Assembly (NCBI RefSeq): GCF_004348115.1
Contig: NZ_QPFB01000001.1
Coordinates: forward strand, 1,155,978-1,219,977
Reading direction: 5' to 3'
DNA: 64,000 nucleotides
Source: Stenotrophomonas sp. ATCM1_4
GTDB taxonomy: Bacteria > Pseudomonadota > Gammaproteobacteria > Xanthomonadales > Xanthomonadaceae
Made by a program: the position numbers and the translations under genes. Below are positions 14,350 through 22,514 of the stretch, piece by piece (within the stretch, counting starts at the first letter, position 1; every line of letters starts with the position of its first letter). Below the pieces are notes generated by a model. That model did not search any database. It was not told the DNA's origin and saw nothing but the letters and a program-made list of their open reading frames with translations.

Positions 14350-15468
14350 ATGCAGCCTGCTTCTGATTCCCCCTCCATCGTCGATACCCCGCCCGTCGCG
14401 TCGGCCAGCGTCAGCCTGCCAAGCGTGGACGAACTGCTCGACGAGACGCCGGCCGCCGAGGACACCTCGCCGGTACCAGCCTCCTCGCGCCTGCCGCAGG
14501 CTGCGGTGCCGCCGAACATCATGCTGCAGTCGGCGGTGATACGGCTGGTCGAGCAGAAGGAGCAGATCGACCGGGTGGCCCGCAATGGACTGCTCGCTGG
14601 CCTGCTGCCGCCGGAGTGGAGCAGCTCGCCCGGCAATGAACTGCGCGCCTTCGTCGCCTCGGTGTTGCCGTTCGCATCGGACAGCGCCCGCGGCGAGACG
14701 GTTGCCGCGCGGGTGCCGTTGAAGTTCCTGCTCGGCCATTCGCAGCGCTGGGGCAAGGCCGATGTCGCCGAGCCGCGTTCGCTGGCGGCCTACCTGGCCA
14801 GTGACGAGCGCGCCACCGCCGGGGGCACCGATCTGGCCGAGGTGATGCTGCTCTCGCCCCTGGGCGTGGCGTGGACGCAGACCGGCCGTGCCCGCGCCGG
14901 CTTCCTGCGCGCGATGGGCGTGGAAACCCTGGCCGCACGCGTGACCGCATTGCCCTACCCGGCGGCCGAGCAGCTGTCGTTGTACCAGGTGCACAGTGGC
15001 GGACGGGCACAGGTCTGGTGTGTGCTGGACAAGCGCCGGCTGCGCGCGTTGGCCGTGCCGGCCCTGAGCCTGCCGGTGCTGTCGGCCTATGGCGTGGAAG
15101 CGCCGCAGGCATGGCCTTCGAACTGGCCGGATCCTGCGGAAGTTGACGCCGAGCTGGCGTTGGCGGCGGCCGGCAAGTCCGTGCCGGAGGTCGATCTGGT
15201 CAAGCTGGTGGACAAGATAGGACGCAGCAGGGCCAGCGAAGCCTGGGTGGGCGCCAGCCTGATGCAGCTGCACACCTGGGTGCCGCGCTGGCGGTTCTTC
15301 CTGTCTTCGTTCATCGGGTTGCCAGCGGTGCTGTTGCTGCTGGCGGCGCTGGCATTGCCCGGCAGCATCGAAGCGGCGGCGGTGGCCGCTGCGCTGGGCT
15401 TTGCCGGTGGCGCGATCGCCGCGTTGGCGGCGCCGTGGATCTATGCCCAGCGCAAGCACCTGAGCTGA
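14350..15468 (+). CDS. Hypothetical protein with two C-terminal membrane helices
   Basis: A 372-residue protein that I do not recognise. The first 60 residues are low-complexity and acidic (VDELLDETPAAEDTSPVPAS). A central soluble region runs to about residue 320 (WGKADVAEPRSLAAYLASDE). The C-terminus has two hydrophobic segments, FFLSSFIGLPAVLLLLAALA and a glycine/alanine-rich one before APWIYAQRKHLS. The protein is probably a tail-anchored inner-membrane protein with a cytoplasmic body. The start could also be the ATG at 14311, but that gives an arginine-rich N-terminus. Confidence 0.6.
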   Translation: MQPASDSPSIVDTPPVASASVSLPSVDELLDETPAAEDTSPVPASSRLPQAAVPPNIMLQSAVIRLVEQKEQIDRVARNGLLAGLLPPEWSSSPGNELRAFVASVLPFASDSARGETVAARVPLKFLLGHSQRWGKADVAEPRSLAAYLASDERATAGGTDLAEVMLLSPLGVAWTQTGRARAGFLRAMGVETLAARVTALPYPAAEQLSLYQVHSGGRAQVWCVLDKRRLRALAVPALSLPVLSAYGVEAPQAWPSNWPDPAEVDAELALAAAGKSVPEVDLVKLVDKIGRSRASEAWVGASLMQLHTWVPRWRFFLSSFIGLPAVLLLLAALALPGSIEAAAVAAALGFAGGAIAALAAPWIYAQRKHLS

Positions 15469-15516
15469 GCCGCGCGGCCGCGTACCCTCCGCCGCCGGCC
15501 CGCGGCCGGCGACGTC

Positions 15517-16011
15517 TCAGGCTTCGCTCATGCGGGGCAGGCCGGCATCGGCCAGGCGGGTGATCAGGCGCTCGAGCACCTGTTCCTCTTCCTCGCTGAG
15601 CACTGACATCAGCCGACGTTCCATCTCGATCACCAGCGGAGCGATGGTCTCGTAGACCTCGAAACCGGCCGCCGACAGCGCCAGCACCGAGCGACGGCGG
15701 TCATCGCCGTGCGTCTCGCGCTTGATGAAGCCGCGTTCCAGCAGGCGGGCCACGGCGCGGCTGACCGCCACCTTGTCCATCGCGGTGCGCTCGGACACCT
15801 CGCTGGCCGAGGAGCCGGGGTACAGCGCCAGGATGGTGATCACCCGCCACTCGGGGATGGCCAGGCCGTAGCGGTCGCCGTACAGCCGGGCGATGTTGCC
15901 GCTGACCCGGTTGGACAGGACGCTGATGCGGTAGGGCAGGAACTGCTCAAGATCCAGCAGGACGTGCGAGGCCCGGATGCTGGTGGACTTGCTGTAATCG
16001 GAAGAGCTCAT
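15517..16011 (-). CDS. MarR family transcriptional regulator, divergent from hppD
   Basis: A 164-residue winged-helix protein. RVITILALYPGSSASEVSER and VAVSRAVARLLERGFIKRET form the recognition helix and the start of the wing (DDRRRSVLALSAAG), as in MarR. It lies divergent from hppD, and a palindrome sits in the shared promoter region. It is therefore most likely the repressor of the tyrosine degradation genes, perhaps relieved by an aromatic intermediate; this role is inferred from position. The start at 16011 gives the usual short N-terminus. Confidence 0.88.
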   Translation of the reverse strand: MSSSDYSKSTSIRASHVLLDLEQFLPYRISVLSNRVSGNIARLYGDRYGLAIPEWRVITILALYPGSSASEVSERTAMDKVAVSRAVARLLERGFIKRETHGDDRRRSVLALSAAGFEVYETIAPLVIEMERRLMSVLSEEEEQVLERLITRLADAGLPRMSEA

Positions 16012-16024
16012 GCTGCAGTGCACC

Positions 16025-16053
16025 TTGATGGTGGTTTCATGTGAAACTATAAC
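16025..16053 (+). promoter_or_regulatory. hppD promoter with palindromic operator in the spacer
   Basis: A -35 TTGATG (16025-16030) and a -10 TATAAC (16048-16053) are separated by 17 bp. The spacer contains the inverted repeat GTTTCA-TG-TGAAAC at 16034-16047, a size and symmetry suited to a MarR dimer. A repressor bound there would block RNA polymerase directly. It lies 22 bp from the start of the divergent MarR gene, so autoregulation is likely. Confidence 0.7.
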
Positions 16054-16139
16054 CTTCGGTCCAGACCCGCGTTTGCGCGTGTCTTCCTGTTTTTTACACC
16101 GCCGGCACCCGGCAGTGGTCACGCAATCGGAGGCAACCC

Positions 16140-17255
16140 ATGAATACCCAAGCCCACGCCGCACCCCACGCGCCCAATCCGGGCATGCAGGTCACCACCT
16201 TCGAAAACCCGATGGGCATTGATGGTTTCGAGTTCGTCGAGTTCGCCGCGCCGGCCGGGCAGGCCGCCCAGCTGCACACGTACTTCCGGAACATGGGATT
16301 CACTGCCGTGCTCCGCCACCGGCAGCGTGCTATTACCGTCTACCGTCAGGGCGGCGTCAACTTCCTCGTGAACGAGGAGCCGGATTCCTTCGCCGCCGAC
16401 TTCGCGGCCAAGCACGGCCCCTGCGCCTGTGGCTTCGCCATCCGCTTCCAGAAGCCGGCCGCCGAGGTGCTCGCCGCTGCGCTGGGCAACGGTGCCGAGG
16501 AAGTCAGCCTGCTGGCCGACACCCGTGCCGTCCCGGCCCCGGTGATCAAGGGCATCGGCGACTGCATGCTGTACCTGGTCGACCGCTATGGCAAAGGCGG
16601 CAGCATCTACGACACCGACTACGTGCCGGTCGACGGTGCCGAGCAGGACCCGAAGGGCTTCGGCCTGACCTTCATCGACCACCTGACCCACAACCTGTAC
16701 CTGGGCAACATGCAGCAGTGGTCGGACTACTACGAGCGGCTGTTCAACTTCCGCGAGATCCGCTACTTCGACATCAAGGGTGCCAAGACCGGCCTGGTGT
16801 CCAAGGCGATGACCGCCCCGGACGGCATCGTGCGCATCCCGCTCAACGAGTCCTCCGACCCGAAGAGCCAGATCAACGAGTACCTGGACGCCTACAAGGG
16901 CGAGGGCATCCAGCACATCGCCTGCTTCACCGACAACATCTATGACACCGTCGAAGCCATGCGCGAGCACGGCATCGAGTTCCTGGACACGCCGGACACC
17001 TATTTCGACGTGGTCGACCTGCGCATCCCGGACAACGGCGAGGACGTGCCGCGCCTGCGCCGCAACAAGATCCTGATCGACGCCGACCCGGAGACCAAGC
17101 AGCGCAAGCTGCTGCAGATCTTCACCCAGAACTGCATCGGCCCGATCTTCTTCGAGATCATCCAGCGCAAGGGCAACGAAGGCTTCGGCGAAGGCAACTT
17201 CCAGGCGCTGTTCGAGAGCATCGAGCGCGACCAGATCAAGCGCGGCGTGCTGTAA
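16140..17255 (+). CDS. hppD: 4-hydroxyphenylpyruvate dioxygenase
   Basis: A 371-residue non-heme iron enzyme that turns 4-hydroxyphenylpyruvate into homogentisate in tyrosine breakdown. It is a two-domain VOC protein. The three iron ligands are expected in LTFIDHLTHNLYLGN (His), EGIQHIACFTDNIYD (His) and IGPIFFEIIQRKGNEG (Glu), and all are present. The C-terminal GFGEGNFQALFESIERDQ is the helix that closes the active site. GGAGG precedes the ATG. hmgA, the next pathway step, follows after a 510-bp gap filled by the DUF559 cassette. Confidence 0.96.
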   Translation: MNTQAHAAPHAPNPGMQVTTFENPMGIDGFEFVEFAAPAGQAAQLHTYFRNMGFTAVLRHRQRAITVYRQGGVNFLVNEEPDSFAADFAAKHGPCACGFAIRFQKPAAEVLAAALGNGAEEVSLLADTRAVPAPVIKGIGDCMLYLVDRYGKGGSIYDTDYVPVDGAEQDPKGFGLTFIDHLTHNLYLGNMQQWSDYYERLFNFREIRYFDIKGAKTGLVSKAMTAPDGIVRIPLNESSDPKSQINEYLDAYKGEGIQHIACFTDNIYDTVEAMREHGIEFLDTPDTYFDVVDLRIPDNGEDVPRLRRNKILIDADPETKQRKLLQIFTQNCIGPIFFEIIQRKGNEGFGEGNFQALFESIERDQIKRGVL

Positions 17256-17270
17256 GGCATGTGCCCTGAA

Positions 17271-17735
17271 GCCCCTCTCCCACCGGGAGAGGGGTTGGGG
17301 AGAGGGTAGGCTCTGCGGGTGAAATGCCCAAAGGATGCCGGATGGTCAGGATGATCAAGCCCCCGCTCCCCTGCGCCACGCTCGACACTGCCAGGTCCCT
17401 GCGAAGGGCGATGACGGATGCAGAGCAACGCCTATGGCAGTACCTGCGTGCGGGCCGCTTGGCGGGCTTCAAGTTCCGACGCCAGCACCCCGTGCCGCCA
17501 TATGTCATGGATTTCTGTTGCGTTGAGGCGGGAGTGGTGGTTGAACTGGATGGTTCGCAACACAATGCGCAGGTGGACGCTGGGCGCACCCGTTACCTGC
17601 AGGCGCAGGGATGGCGGGTAGTGCGTTACTGGAACAACGAGGTGTTGTTGCAGACCGGCGAAGTACTGGAAGAGATTGAACGCATCACGCGTAGTCGTAC
17701 CCTCTCCCCAACCCCTCTCCCGGAGGGAGAGGGGC
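17271..17735. mobile_element. 465-bp cassette with 38-bp inverted terminal repeats carrying a DUF559 gene
   Basis: The left end (17271-17308) and right end (17698-17735) are inverted copies of a 38-bp sequence that match at 37 positions. Each end is itself a hairpin: CCCCTCTCCC, three bases, GGGAGAGGGG, followed inward by TTGGGGAGAGGGTA. Between them lies 389 bp almost entirely occupied by the DUF559 gene, whose last codons run into the right repeat. The unit separates hppD from hmgA, which are otherwise expected next to each other. No exact target duplication is visible at the ends. Mobility is inferred from the structure. Confidence 0.65.
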
Positions 17736-17740
17736 TTTGA
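17324..17740 (+). CDS. DUF559 (Vsr-like) endonuclease-domain protein
   Basis: A 138-residue protein (or 132 or 129 from ATGs at 17342 and 17351). The conserved body is [55 protein letters not shown] and the C-terminal [13 protein letters not shown]. This is the DUF559 domain, related to the very-short-patch-repair endonuclease fold; the acidic residues in VMDF and VELDG are the likely metal ligands. The tail [12 protein letters not shown] is encoded by the right inverted repeat. Substrate and role are unknown. Its location between paired repeats suggests a link to them. Confidence 0.85.
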   Translation: MPKGCRMVRMIKPPLPCATLDTARSLRRAMTDAEQRLWQYLRAGRLAGFKFRRQHPVPPYVMDFCCVEAGVVVELDGSQHNAQVDAGRTRYLQAQGWRVVRYWNNEVLLQTGEVLEEIERITRSRTLSPTPLPEGEGL

Positions 17741-17765
17741 ACACAGGAAACAGGCGGGCAAATCC

Positions 17766-19064
17766 ATGGTCACCAACGGTTATCAATCCGGCTTTGGCAA
17801 CGAATTCGCCACCGAAGCAGTGCCCGGCACCCTGCCGGTCGGGCGCAATTCACCGCAGCGCGTCGCCCATGGCCTGTATGCCGAACAGTTGACCGGCAGC
17901 GCCTTCACCGCGCCGCGTGGCAGCAACCGGCGCAGCTGGCTGTACCGCATCCGCCCGGCGGTGATGCACGGGGAATTCACCCCGTTCGACCAGCCCAACC
18001 TGCATGGCGAGTTCAGCCACGCGGCGGTATCGCCCAACCAGCTGCGCTGGAGCCCGTTGCCGCTGCCGTCCACGCCCACCGATTTCATCGAAGGGCTGTA
18101 CACGATGGGTGGCAACGGCGCGCCCGATGCGCATGCCGGTGCCGGCATCCACATGTACGCGGCCAATGCCGACATGCGTGGCCGCTATTTCTACAACGCC
18201 GACGGCGAGCTGCTGATCGTGCCGCAGCTGGGCCGGCTGCGCCTGCGCACCGAGATGGGCGTGATCGACGTCGAACCGCAGCAGATCGCGGTGATCCCGC
18301 GTGGCGTGCGTTTCGCGGTGGAGCTGCCCGACGGGCAGGCGCGCGGCTATGTCTGCGAGAACTTCGGTGCGCTGCTCAAGCTGCCCGACCTCGGCCCGAT
18401 CGGCAGCAACGGCCTGGCCAACCCGCGCGATTTCGAAACCCCGGTGGCCGCCTACGAGAACGTGGAAGGCCCGTTCGAGCTGGTCGCCAAGTTCCATGGC
18501 CGGCTGTGGCGCGCGGACATCAACCACTCGCCGCTGGACGTGGTCGGCTGGCACGGCAACTACGCGCCGTACCGCTACGACCTGCGCCGTTTCAACACCA
18601 TCGGCTCGATCAGCCATGACCACCCGGACCCGTCGATCTTCCTGGTGCTGCATTCGGCCAGCGACACGCCCGGGACCAGCAACCTGGACTTCGTGATCTT
18701 CCCGCCGCGCTGGCTGGTGGCGCAGGACACGTTCCGCCCGCCGTGGTTCCACCGCAACATCGCCAGCGAGTTCATGGGCCTGATCCACGGTGCCTACGAC
18801 GCCAAGGCCGAGGGCTTCGTGCCCGGCGGCGCGTCGCTGCACAACTGCATGAGCGGCCACGGCCCGGACGCGGCCACCTTCGACAAGGCCTCCAACGCGG
18901 ACCTGTCCAAGCCGGACGTGATCACCGACACCATGGCCTTCATGTTCGAGACCCGCGGCGTGATCTGCCCGACCGAGCAGGCCATCGCCGCACCGCACCG
19001 CCAGCGCGAATACCAGGCCTGCTGGAGCGGCCTGCGCGACAACTTCGCCCCGCCCAGGGGCTGA
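17766..19064 (+). CDS. hmgA: Homogentisate 1,2-dioxygenase
   Basis: A 432-residue iron dioxygenase that opens the homogentisate ring to maleylacetoacetate. The N-terminus [20 protein letters not shown] is the family signature. The iron ligands lie in [18 protein letters not shown] (His and Glu) and in the [15 protein letters not shown] region (His). Length is normal for the family. It follows hppD in the same direction but with the DUF559 cassette between. The maleylacetoacetate isomerase and fumarylacetoacetase genes are not adjacent here. Confidence 0.96.
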   Translation: MVTNGYQSGFGNEFATEAVPGTLPVGRNSPQRVAHGLYAEQLTGSAFTAPRGSNRRSWLYRIRPAVMHGEFTPFDQPNLHGEFSHAAVSPNQLRWSPLPLPSTPTDFIEGLYTMGGNGAPDAHAGAGIHMYAANADMRGRYFYNADGELLIVPQLGRLRLRTEMGVIDVEPQQIAVIPRGVRFAVELPDGQARGYVCENFGALLKLPDLGPIGSNGLANPRDFETPVAAYENVEGPFELVAKFHGRLWRADINHSPLDVVGWHGNYAPYRYDLRRFNTIGSISHDHPDPSIFLVLHSASDTPGTSNLDFVIFPPRWLVAQDTFRPPWFHRNIASEFMGLIHGAYDAKAEGFVPGGASLHNCMSGHGPDAATFDKASNADLSKPDVITDTMAFMFETRGVICPTEQAIAAPHRQREYQACWSGLRDNFAPPRG

Positions 19065-19067
19065 GTT

Positions 19068-19610
19068 TCAGGCCGCCGGCAGCGGCGTGGCCTGCAGCAC
19101 CGTCGCCAGGTGCGGCTCGGGCAGTACTTCCTGCAGGCGGCCACGCACGCGTTGCGCGTAGCCGTCCGAGGTCATCGCCGGTAGGTGCGCCAGCGCCAGC
19201 CGGATCGCGTTGACCGTCTCGCCTTCCTCGCGCGAGGACTGCAGTTGCCGGTGCAGTTGCTGCGCGGTGGGGTTGCGCTGCAGCGCCAGGATGTCCAGCA
19301 CATAGATCCGCGCAGCCACCATCGAGCGCCGGCGCTCGGTGGCAGGTGCCGCCGCTGCTGCCGGCGCAGGCGCCGCCATGACCACCGGCGCGGGGACGGC
19401 CGGTGGGGCGTCGGGGGCATCGGCCAGCAGGTAGCCGTCGCGGATCAACTGCGCGACCAGCGCCGGCGCATCGTTGCCCAGCAACTGGGACAGGTCGTCC
19501 AGGCTGCGCTTGCCATCGCACAGGATCAGGGCACGGCGCTGGCGCAGGTCCAGCGGTGCCCGATGGGCCTGCAGGACGGAGAGGGCGAGTTCGGTTTTGC
19601 GCGGATGCAT
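19068..19610 (-). CDS. Hypothetical protein with winged-helix-like N-terminus
   Basis: A 180-residue protein. The N-terminal 60 residues (LDLRQRRALILCDGKRSLDD and LSQLLGNDAPALVAQLIRDG) look like a small winged-helix fold. An alanine/proline-rich linker follows at about 70-92. The C-terminal region (RIYVLDILALQRNPTAQQLH) is helical. I do not recognise the family. It converges on hmgA with 3 bp between stop codons. Confidence 0.6.
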   Translation of the reverse strand: MHPRKTELALSVLQAHRAPLDLRQRRALILCDGKRSLDDLSQLLGNDAPALVAQLIRDGYLLADAPDAPPAVPAPVVMAAPAPAAAAAPATERRRSMVAARIYVLDILALQRNPTAQQLHRQLQSSREEGETVNAIRLALAHLPAMTSDGYAQRVRGRLQEVLPEPHLATVLQATPLPAA

Positions 19611-19719
19611 GGGACGTGACACGGCGGCGCGGACGCCCAAGCCTGGGTCCGGCAGGTGAAAGCACGATGACAACCGGCATGCCGCTACACTCGGCCCCGG
19701 TCCTCCCTGGAGTTGTCGC

Positions 19720-20313
19720 ATGACCCGCACCGTCCTGTCTTCGCTTGTCCTGCTCGCCCTGCTGGCCGCCTGCAACCGCACCCCTGACGCGCCGGATGCG
19801 CCGGTGGCACCGCAAGCCCCTGCGGCAGCGGGCTCGCCCGCGCCGACCCCGGCAGAGGCCGCGGTGACCGGCAACGCCGATTGGCAGGGCTATGGCCCCC
19901 TGCAACTGGGGATCGATGCCGAACAGATGCGTGCGGTCTGGGATGGCGAGCTGCAGGGCGATGCCGTGGCCGACGGCGGCTGCTATTACCTGCAGCCGGC
20001 CGGACAGGGGGCCGACGGCGTGGCCTTCATGCTCGAGGGCGGCAATTTCGTCCGCTACGACGTGCGCGCCGCCGACGTGCAGGCCCCGGGCGGCGGCAAG
20101 GTCGGCATGGCGCTGGGCCCGCTGCAGGCACTGTATGCACAGGCCGAAGCACCCCAGCCCCACAAGTACGTGGAAGGCGGCAAGGTGCTGCGGGTTCCCG
20201 CCGCCGATGGCAGCCAGGGCTGGCTGGTGTTCGAACTGGGCGCCGACGGCAAGGTGACGGCGTGGCGGGTTGGCCTGCCGCCGCAGGTGGATTACGTGGA
20301 AGGGTGCAGCTGA
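19720..20313 (+). CDS. Lipoprotein of unknown function
   Basis: A 197-residue protein with a signal peptide (MTRTVLSSLVLLALLAAC) ending in a lipobox at Cys18, then a proline/alanine-rich linker to about residue 48. The mature domain has GPLQLGIDAEQMRAVWDGEL, GGCYYLQPAG and GMALGPLQALYAQAEAP. The repeated internal pattern resembles the small lectin-like or inhibitor-like lipoproteins of Gammaproteobacteria, but I cannot name it. TGGAG lies before the ATG. Confidence 0.7.
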   Translation: MTRTVLSSLVLLALLAACNRTPDAPDAPVAPQAPAAAGSPAPTPAEAAVTGNADWQGYGPLQLGIDAEQMRAVWDGELQGDAVADGGCYYLQPAGQGADGVAFMLEGGNFVRYDVRAADVQAPGGGKVGMALGPLQALYAQAEAPQPHKYVEGGKVLRVPAADGSQGWLVFELGADGKVTAWRVGLPPQVDYVEGCS

Positions 20314-20376
20314 GTTCCTGCGGAAAGGCGATGACTGCGCCTAGAATCAGCCGCATTGCCGTCGGGAGAGACGCGG

Positions 20377-21327
20377 ATGTTTGAAGCCATTGGATTGTTC
20401 GTACTTGGCTTGGTGCTGCTGGCGCTGGGGGGCGACTCCATCGTGAAGGCCGCGTCGGGGCTGGCCCAGCGACTGGGGGCCTCGCCATTCGTCGCCGGCC
20501 TGCTGCTGGTGGCCTTCGGCACGTCGCTGCCGGAACTGGTGGTCAATGCCCGCGCTTTCGCGGTGGGGGCACAGGAACTGGCACTGGGCAACGCAGTGGG
20601 CAGCAACATCGTCAACGTCGGCCTGACGCTGGCGCTGGCCGCGCTGGCCTACCCGCTGGTGGTGCGCACGCGCCTGCTGTCGCCATTGCTGGTGCTGCTT
20701 GCCGTGGCTTCGCTGGCGCTGATCGTGTTCGGGCTCGACGGTGCAATCAGCCGCGTGGAAGGCATCGTGCTGCTGCTTGGCTTCGTCGCGGTGCTGGTGT
20801 TCGTGCTGGCGCGCGCCCGGCGCGAGCCAGCCGCGCTGCAGGAAAGCATCGCCGCCTACGCGGCGACCCGCACCGAACTGGGGCTCAACCTGATCCGGCT
20901 GGTGATTGCCGGCGTGGTGCTGTACTTCGGCGCGCGCTGGGTGGTGCAGGCGGCACCGGTGATCGGCGCCGGCTGGGGCATGTCGCCGCTGCTGGCCGGC
21001 CTGCTGCCGGTGGCCATCGGCACGGCGCTGCCGGAAGTGGCCGCCGCGATCGCGGCAGCGCGGCGCGGCCAGGGTGACATGGTCGTCGGCCACGTGATCG
21101 GCTCGAGCCTGTTCAACCTGCTGGTGGTGGTCGGTGGCATGGCGGCATTGCGCCCGATGCCGTTGCCGGCCTCGTTCGTGCGCCTGGAACTGCCGGCGGC
21201 GATCGTGCTGGTGCTGATGCTGTACCCGATGCTGCGCGGCGACCTGAAGATCAGTCGCGGCGAGGGCGCTGTGTTGTTCGTCGCGTTCCTGGCCTGGGTC
21301 GGCCTGGAACTGGCGCTGTTGAACTGA
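20377..21327 (+). CDS. Calcium/sodium antiporter (CaCA family)
   Basis: A 316-residue protein with about ten membrane helices in two inverted halves. The alpha repeats are clear: FGTSLPELVVNA with GNAVGSNIVNVG in the first half and IGTALPEVAAAIAAA with GHVIGSSLFNLL in the second. They form the ion-binding site of YrbG/CaCA exchangers. It exchanges Na+ (or H+) for Ca2+ or a similar cation at the inner membrane. The ATG at 20377 follows GGGAGAG. Confidence 0.9.
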   Translation: MFEAIGLFVLGLVLLALGGDSIVKAASGLAQRLGASPFVAGLLLVAFGTSLPELVVNARAFAVGAQELALGNAVGSNIVNVGLTLALAALAYPLVVRTRLLSPLLVLLAVASLALIVFGLDGAISRVEGIVLLLGFVAVLVFVLARARREPAALQESIAAYAATRTELGLNLIRLVIAGVVLYFGARWVVQAAPVIGAGWGMSPLLAGLLPVAIGTALPEVAAAIAAARRGQGDMVVGHVIGSSLFNLLVVVGGMAALRPMPLPASFVRLELPAAIVLVLMLYPMLRGDLKISRGEGAVLFVAFLAWVGLELALLN

Positions 21328-21343
21328 CCGGATTGAGGCAAGG

Positions 21344-21787
21344 ATGCGGAAGTTTCTGATGTTGGGGTTGATGTCGGCGGTATTGGCAGGGTGCGTGCAC
21401 AGCGGGCGGGCTCCGTCCGCCTGGATTGACCCGGGAATGGCGGTGCAGTTGGCCGCTGCAGCAGGGTTGGGACGTGGCGTGGATGGTGTGTTCGCGCTGA
21501 ACGTGCGGGCAACGGGGGATGTCAGGGGTTCGTTGTTCCTCAATTCCGAGCGGGACTATCGGGACCCGCGGAACCTGAGCGTGGAACTCATGCCTGCTGC
21601 CAGGGCCGCGCTGGCGGACTGGCTGGGACGGGATCCCCGGCAAGCGCTGCTGGGCCGGCCGATCCTCGTGCGTGGCAGCGCACGACTGGTGAAGGTGGTT
21701 TTCATCGACGAGGGGCGTGTCATGGACAAGTACTACTACCAGACGCAGGTCATGGTCAGTGATGCTGCACAGGTTCAGCTGCGTTGA
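21344..21787 (+). CDS. Small lipoprotein of unknown function
   Basis: A 147-residue protein with signal peptide MRKFLMLGLMSAVLAGC (lipobox, Cys17). The mature part contains RGSLFLNSERDYRDPRNLSV and LLGRPILVRGSARLVKVVF, which look like a small beta-barrel (OB-like) domain. It starts 16 bp after the antiporter gene and may be cotranscribed with it. No function is evident. Confidence 0.7.
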   Translation: MRKFLMLGLMSAVLAGCVHSGRAPSAWIDPGMAVQLAAAAGLGRGVDGVFALNVRATGDVRGSLFLNSERDYRDPRNLSVELMPAARAALADWLGRDPRQALLGRPILVRGSARLVKVVFIDEGRVMDKYYYQTQVMVSDAAQVQLR

Positions 21788-21818
21788 CCCGGGTGCGCGG
21801 CCAAGCTGCGCGGGAACA

Positions 21819-21893
21819 CTCCCGGTAGCGCAGCCATGCTGCGCCGGGGTACGACCGGGAGAGCTACCGCCGAGCGTTGCCCGGCGCTACCGG
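21819..21893. repeat. Composite GTAG (SMAG-like) repeat with cruciform potential
   Basis: The first element begins GGTAG at 21824 and forms GCGCAG-CCATG-CTGCGC (21828-21844). It is enclosed by outer arms CTCCCGGT (21819-21826) and ACCGGGAG (21854-21861). The second element (21864-21893) is inverted: read on the minus strand it starts GGTAG and has a CGCCG/CGGCG stem. It lies between the convergent lipoprotein and antiporter operon ends and could block read-through both ways. Confidence 0.65.
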
Positions 21894-21906
21894 TGGAGTA
21901 CGCCGG

Positions 21907-22233
21907 TCAAGGCTTGTCGCCCGGCGGCTCCGGGCGGCTTTCCATCATCAGCGACAGCGCCGCCTTGGCCATCAGGTGGGCGCTGATCGGTGCGGTGATG
22001 AACAGGAACACGGTGATCAGCAGCTCGCGCGGTTGCGGGTCCTCGCCGAGGAAGATGTGGTATGCCACCGAGCACACCAGCACGCAGCCCACGCCCAGCG
22101 TGCTGGCCTTGGTCGGCGCGTGCAGGCGCTTGAAGAAGTCGGAAAAGCGCACCAGCCCCAGCGCACCGACCAGGATGAAGAAGCAGCCGAAGGCCAGCAG
22201 CGCGGACAGGACGATCTGCAGGAAAGTGATCAT
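21907..22233 (-). CDS. mnhG/phaG: Multisubunit cation/proton antiporter subunit G
   Basis: A 108-residue protein with three membrane helices, beginning ITFLQIVLSALLAFGCFFIL. GALGLVRFSDFFKRLHAPTKASTLG is the well-conserved MnhG/PhaG segment (here cited in part: RFSDFFKRLHAPTK). It is the last gene of the six-gene antiporter operon and overlaps subunit F by 4 bp. The subunits work together as one membrane complex. Confidence 0.9.
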   Translation of the reverse strand: MITFLQIVLSALLAFGCFFILVGALGLVRFSDFFKRLHAPTKASTLGVGCVLVCSVAYHIFLGEDPQPRELLITVFLFITAPISAHLMAKAALSLMMESRPEPPGDKP

Positions 22234-22514
22234 TCGACGATGTCCCGGCGCAGTACGTACTTGCTCAACACCACGGTGCTGCAGAAGCCCAGCATCGCGA
22301 TCACCAGCGCGGCCTCGAAGTAGATGGCCGAATCCAGGTAGATGCCGAACAGCATCAACTCGGCGATGGCGGTGACCGACAGCGTGTCCAGCGCCAGGAT
22401 CCGGTCCGGGACGGTGGGGCCGCGCAACAGGCGCCACAACGCCAGCAGCATCGCGATGCCGACCACGTGCATGCACACCACCAGCGTGGTCTGGAATATC
22501 AGGTAACCGTTCAC
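22230..22514 (-). CDS. mnhF/phaF: Multisubunit cation/proton antiporter subunit F
   Basis: A 94-residue protein with three membrane helices. RLLRGPTVPDRILALDTLSV is the conserved MnhF cytoplasmic loop. The start is a GTG at 22514, sharing GTGA with the stop of subunit E. Such overlap means tight translational coupling and equal subunit supply. Confidence 0.9.
   Translation of the reverse strand: MNGYLIFQTTLVVCMHVVGIAMLLALWRLLRGPTVPDRILALDTLSVTAIAELMLFGIYLDSAIYFEAALVIAMLGFCSTVVLSKYVLRRDIVE

Noticed and set aside
17271..17308. Left inverted repeat of the DUF559 cassette read as the hppD terminator only
   Set aside because: The hairpin could stop transcription, but a near-identical inverted copy at the other end of the gene and the absence of a T-run make a plain terminator an incomplete explanation.
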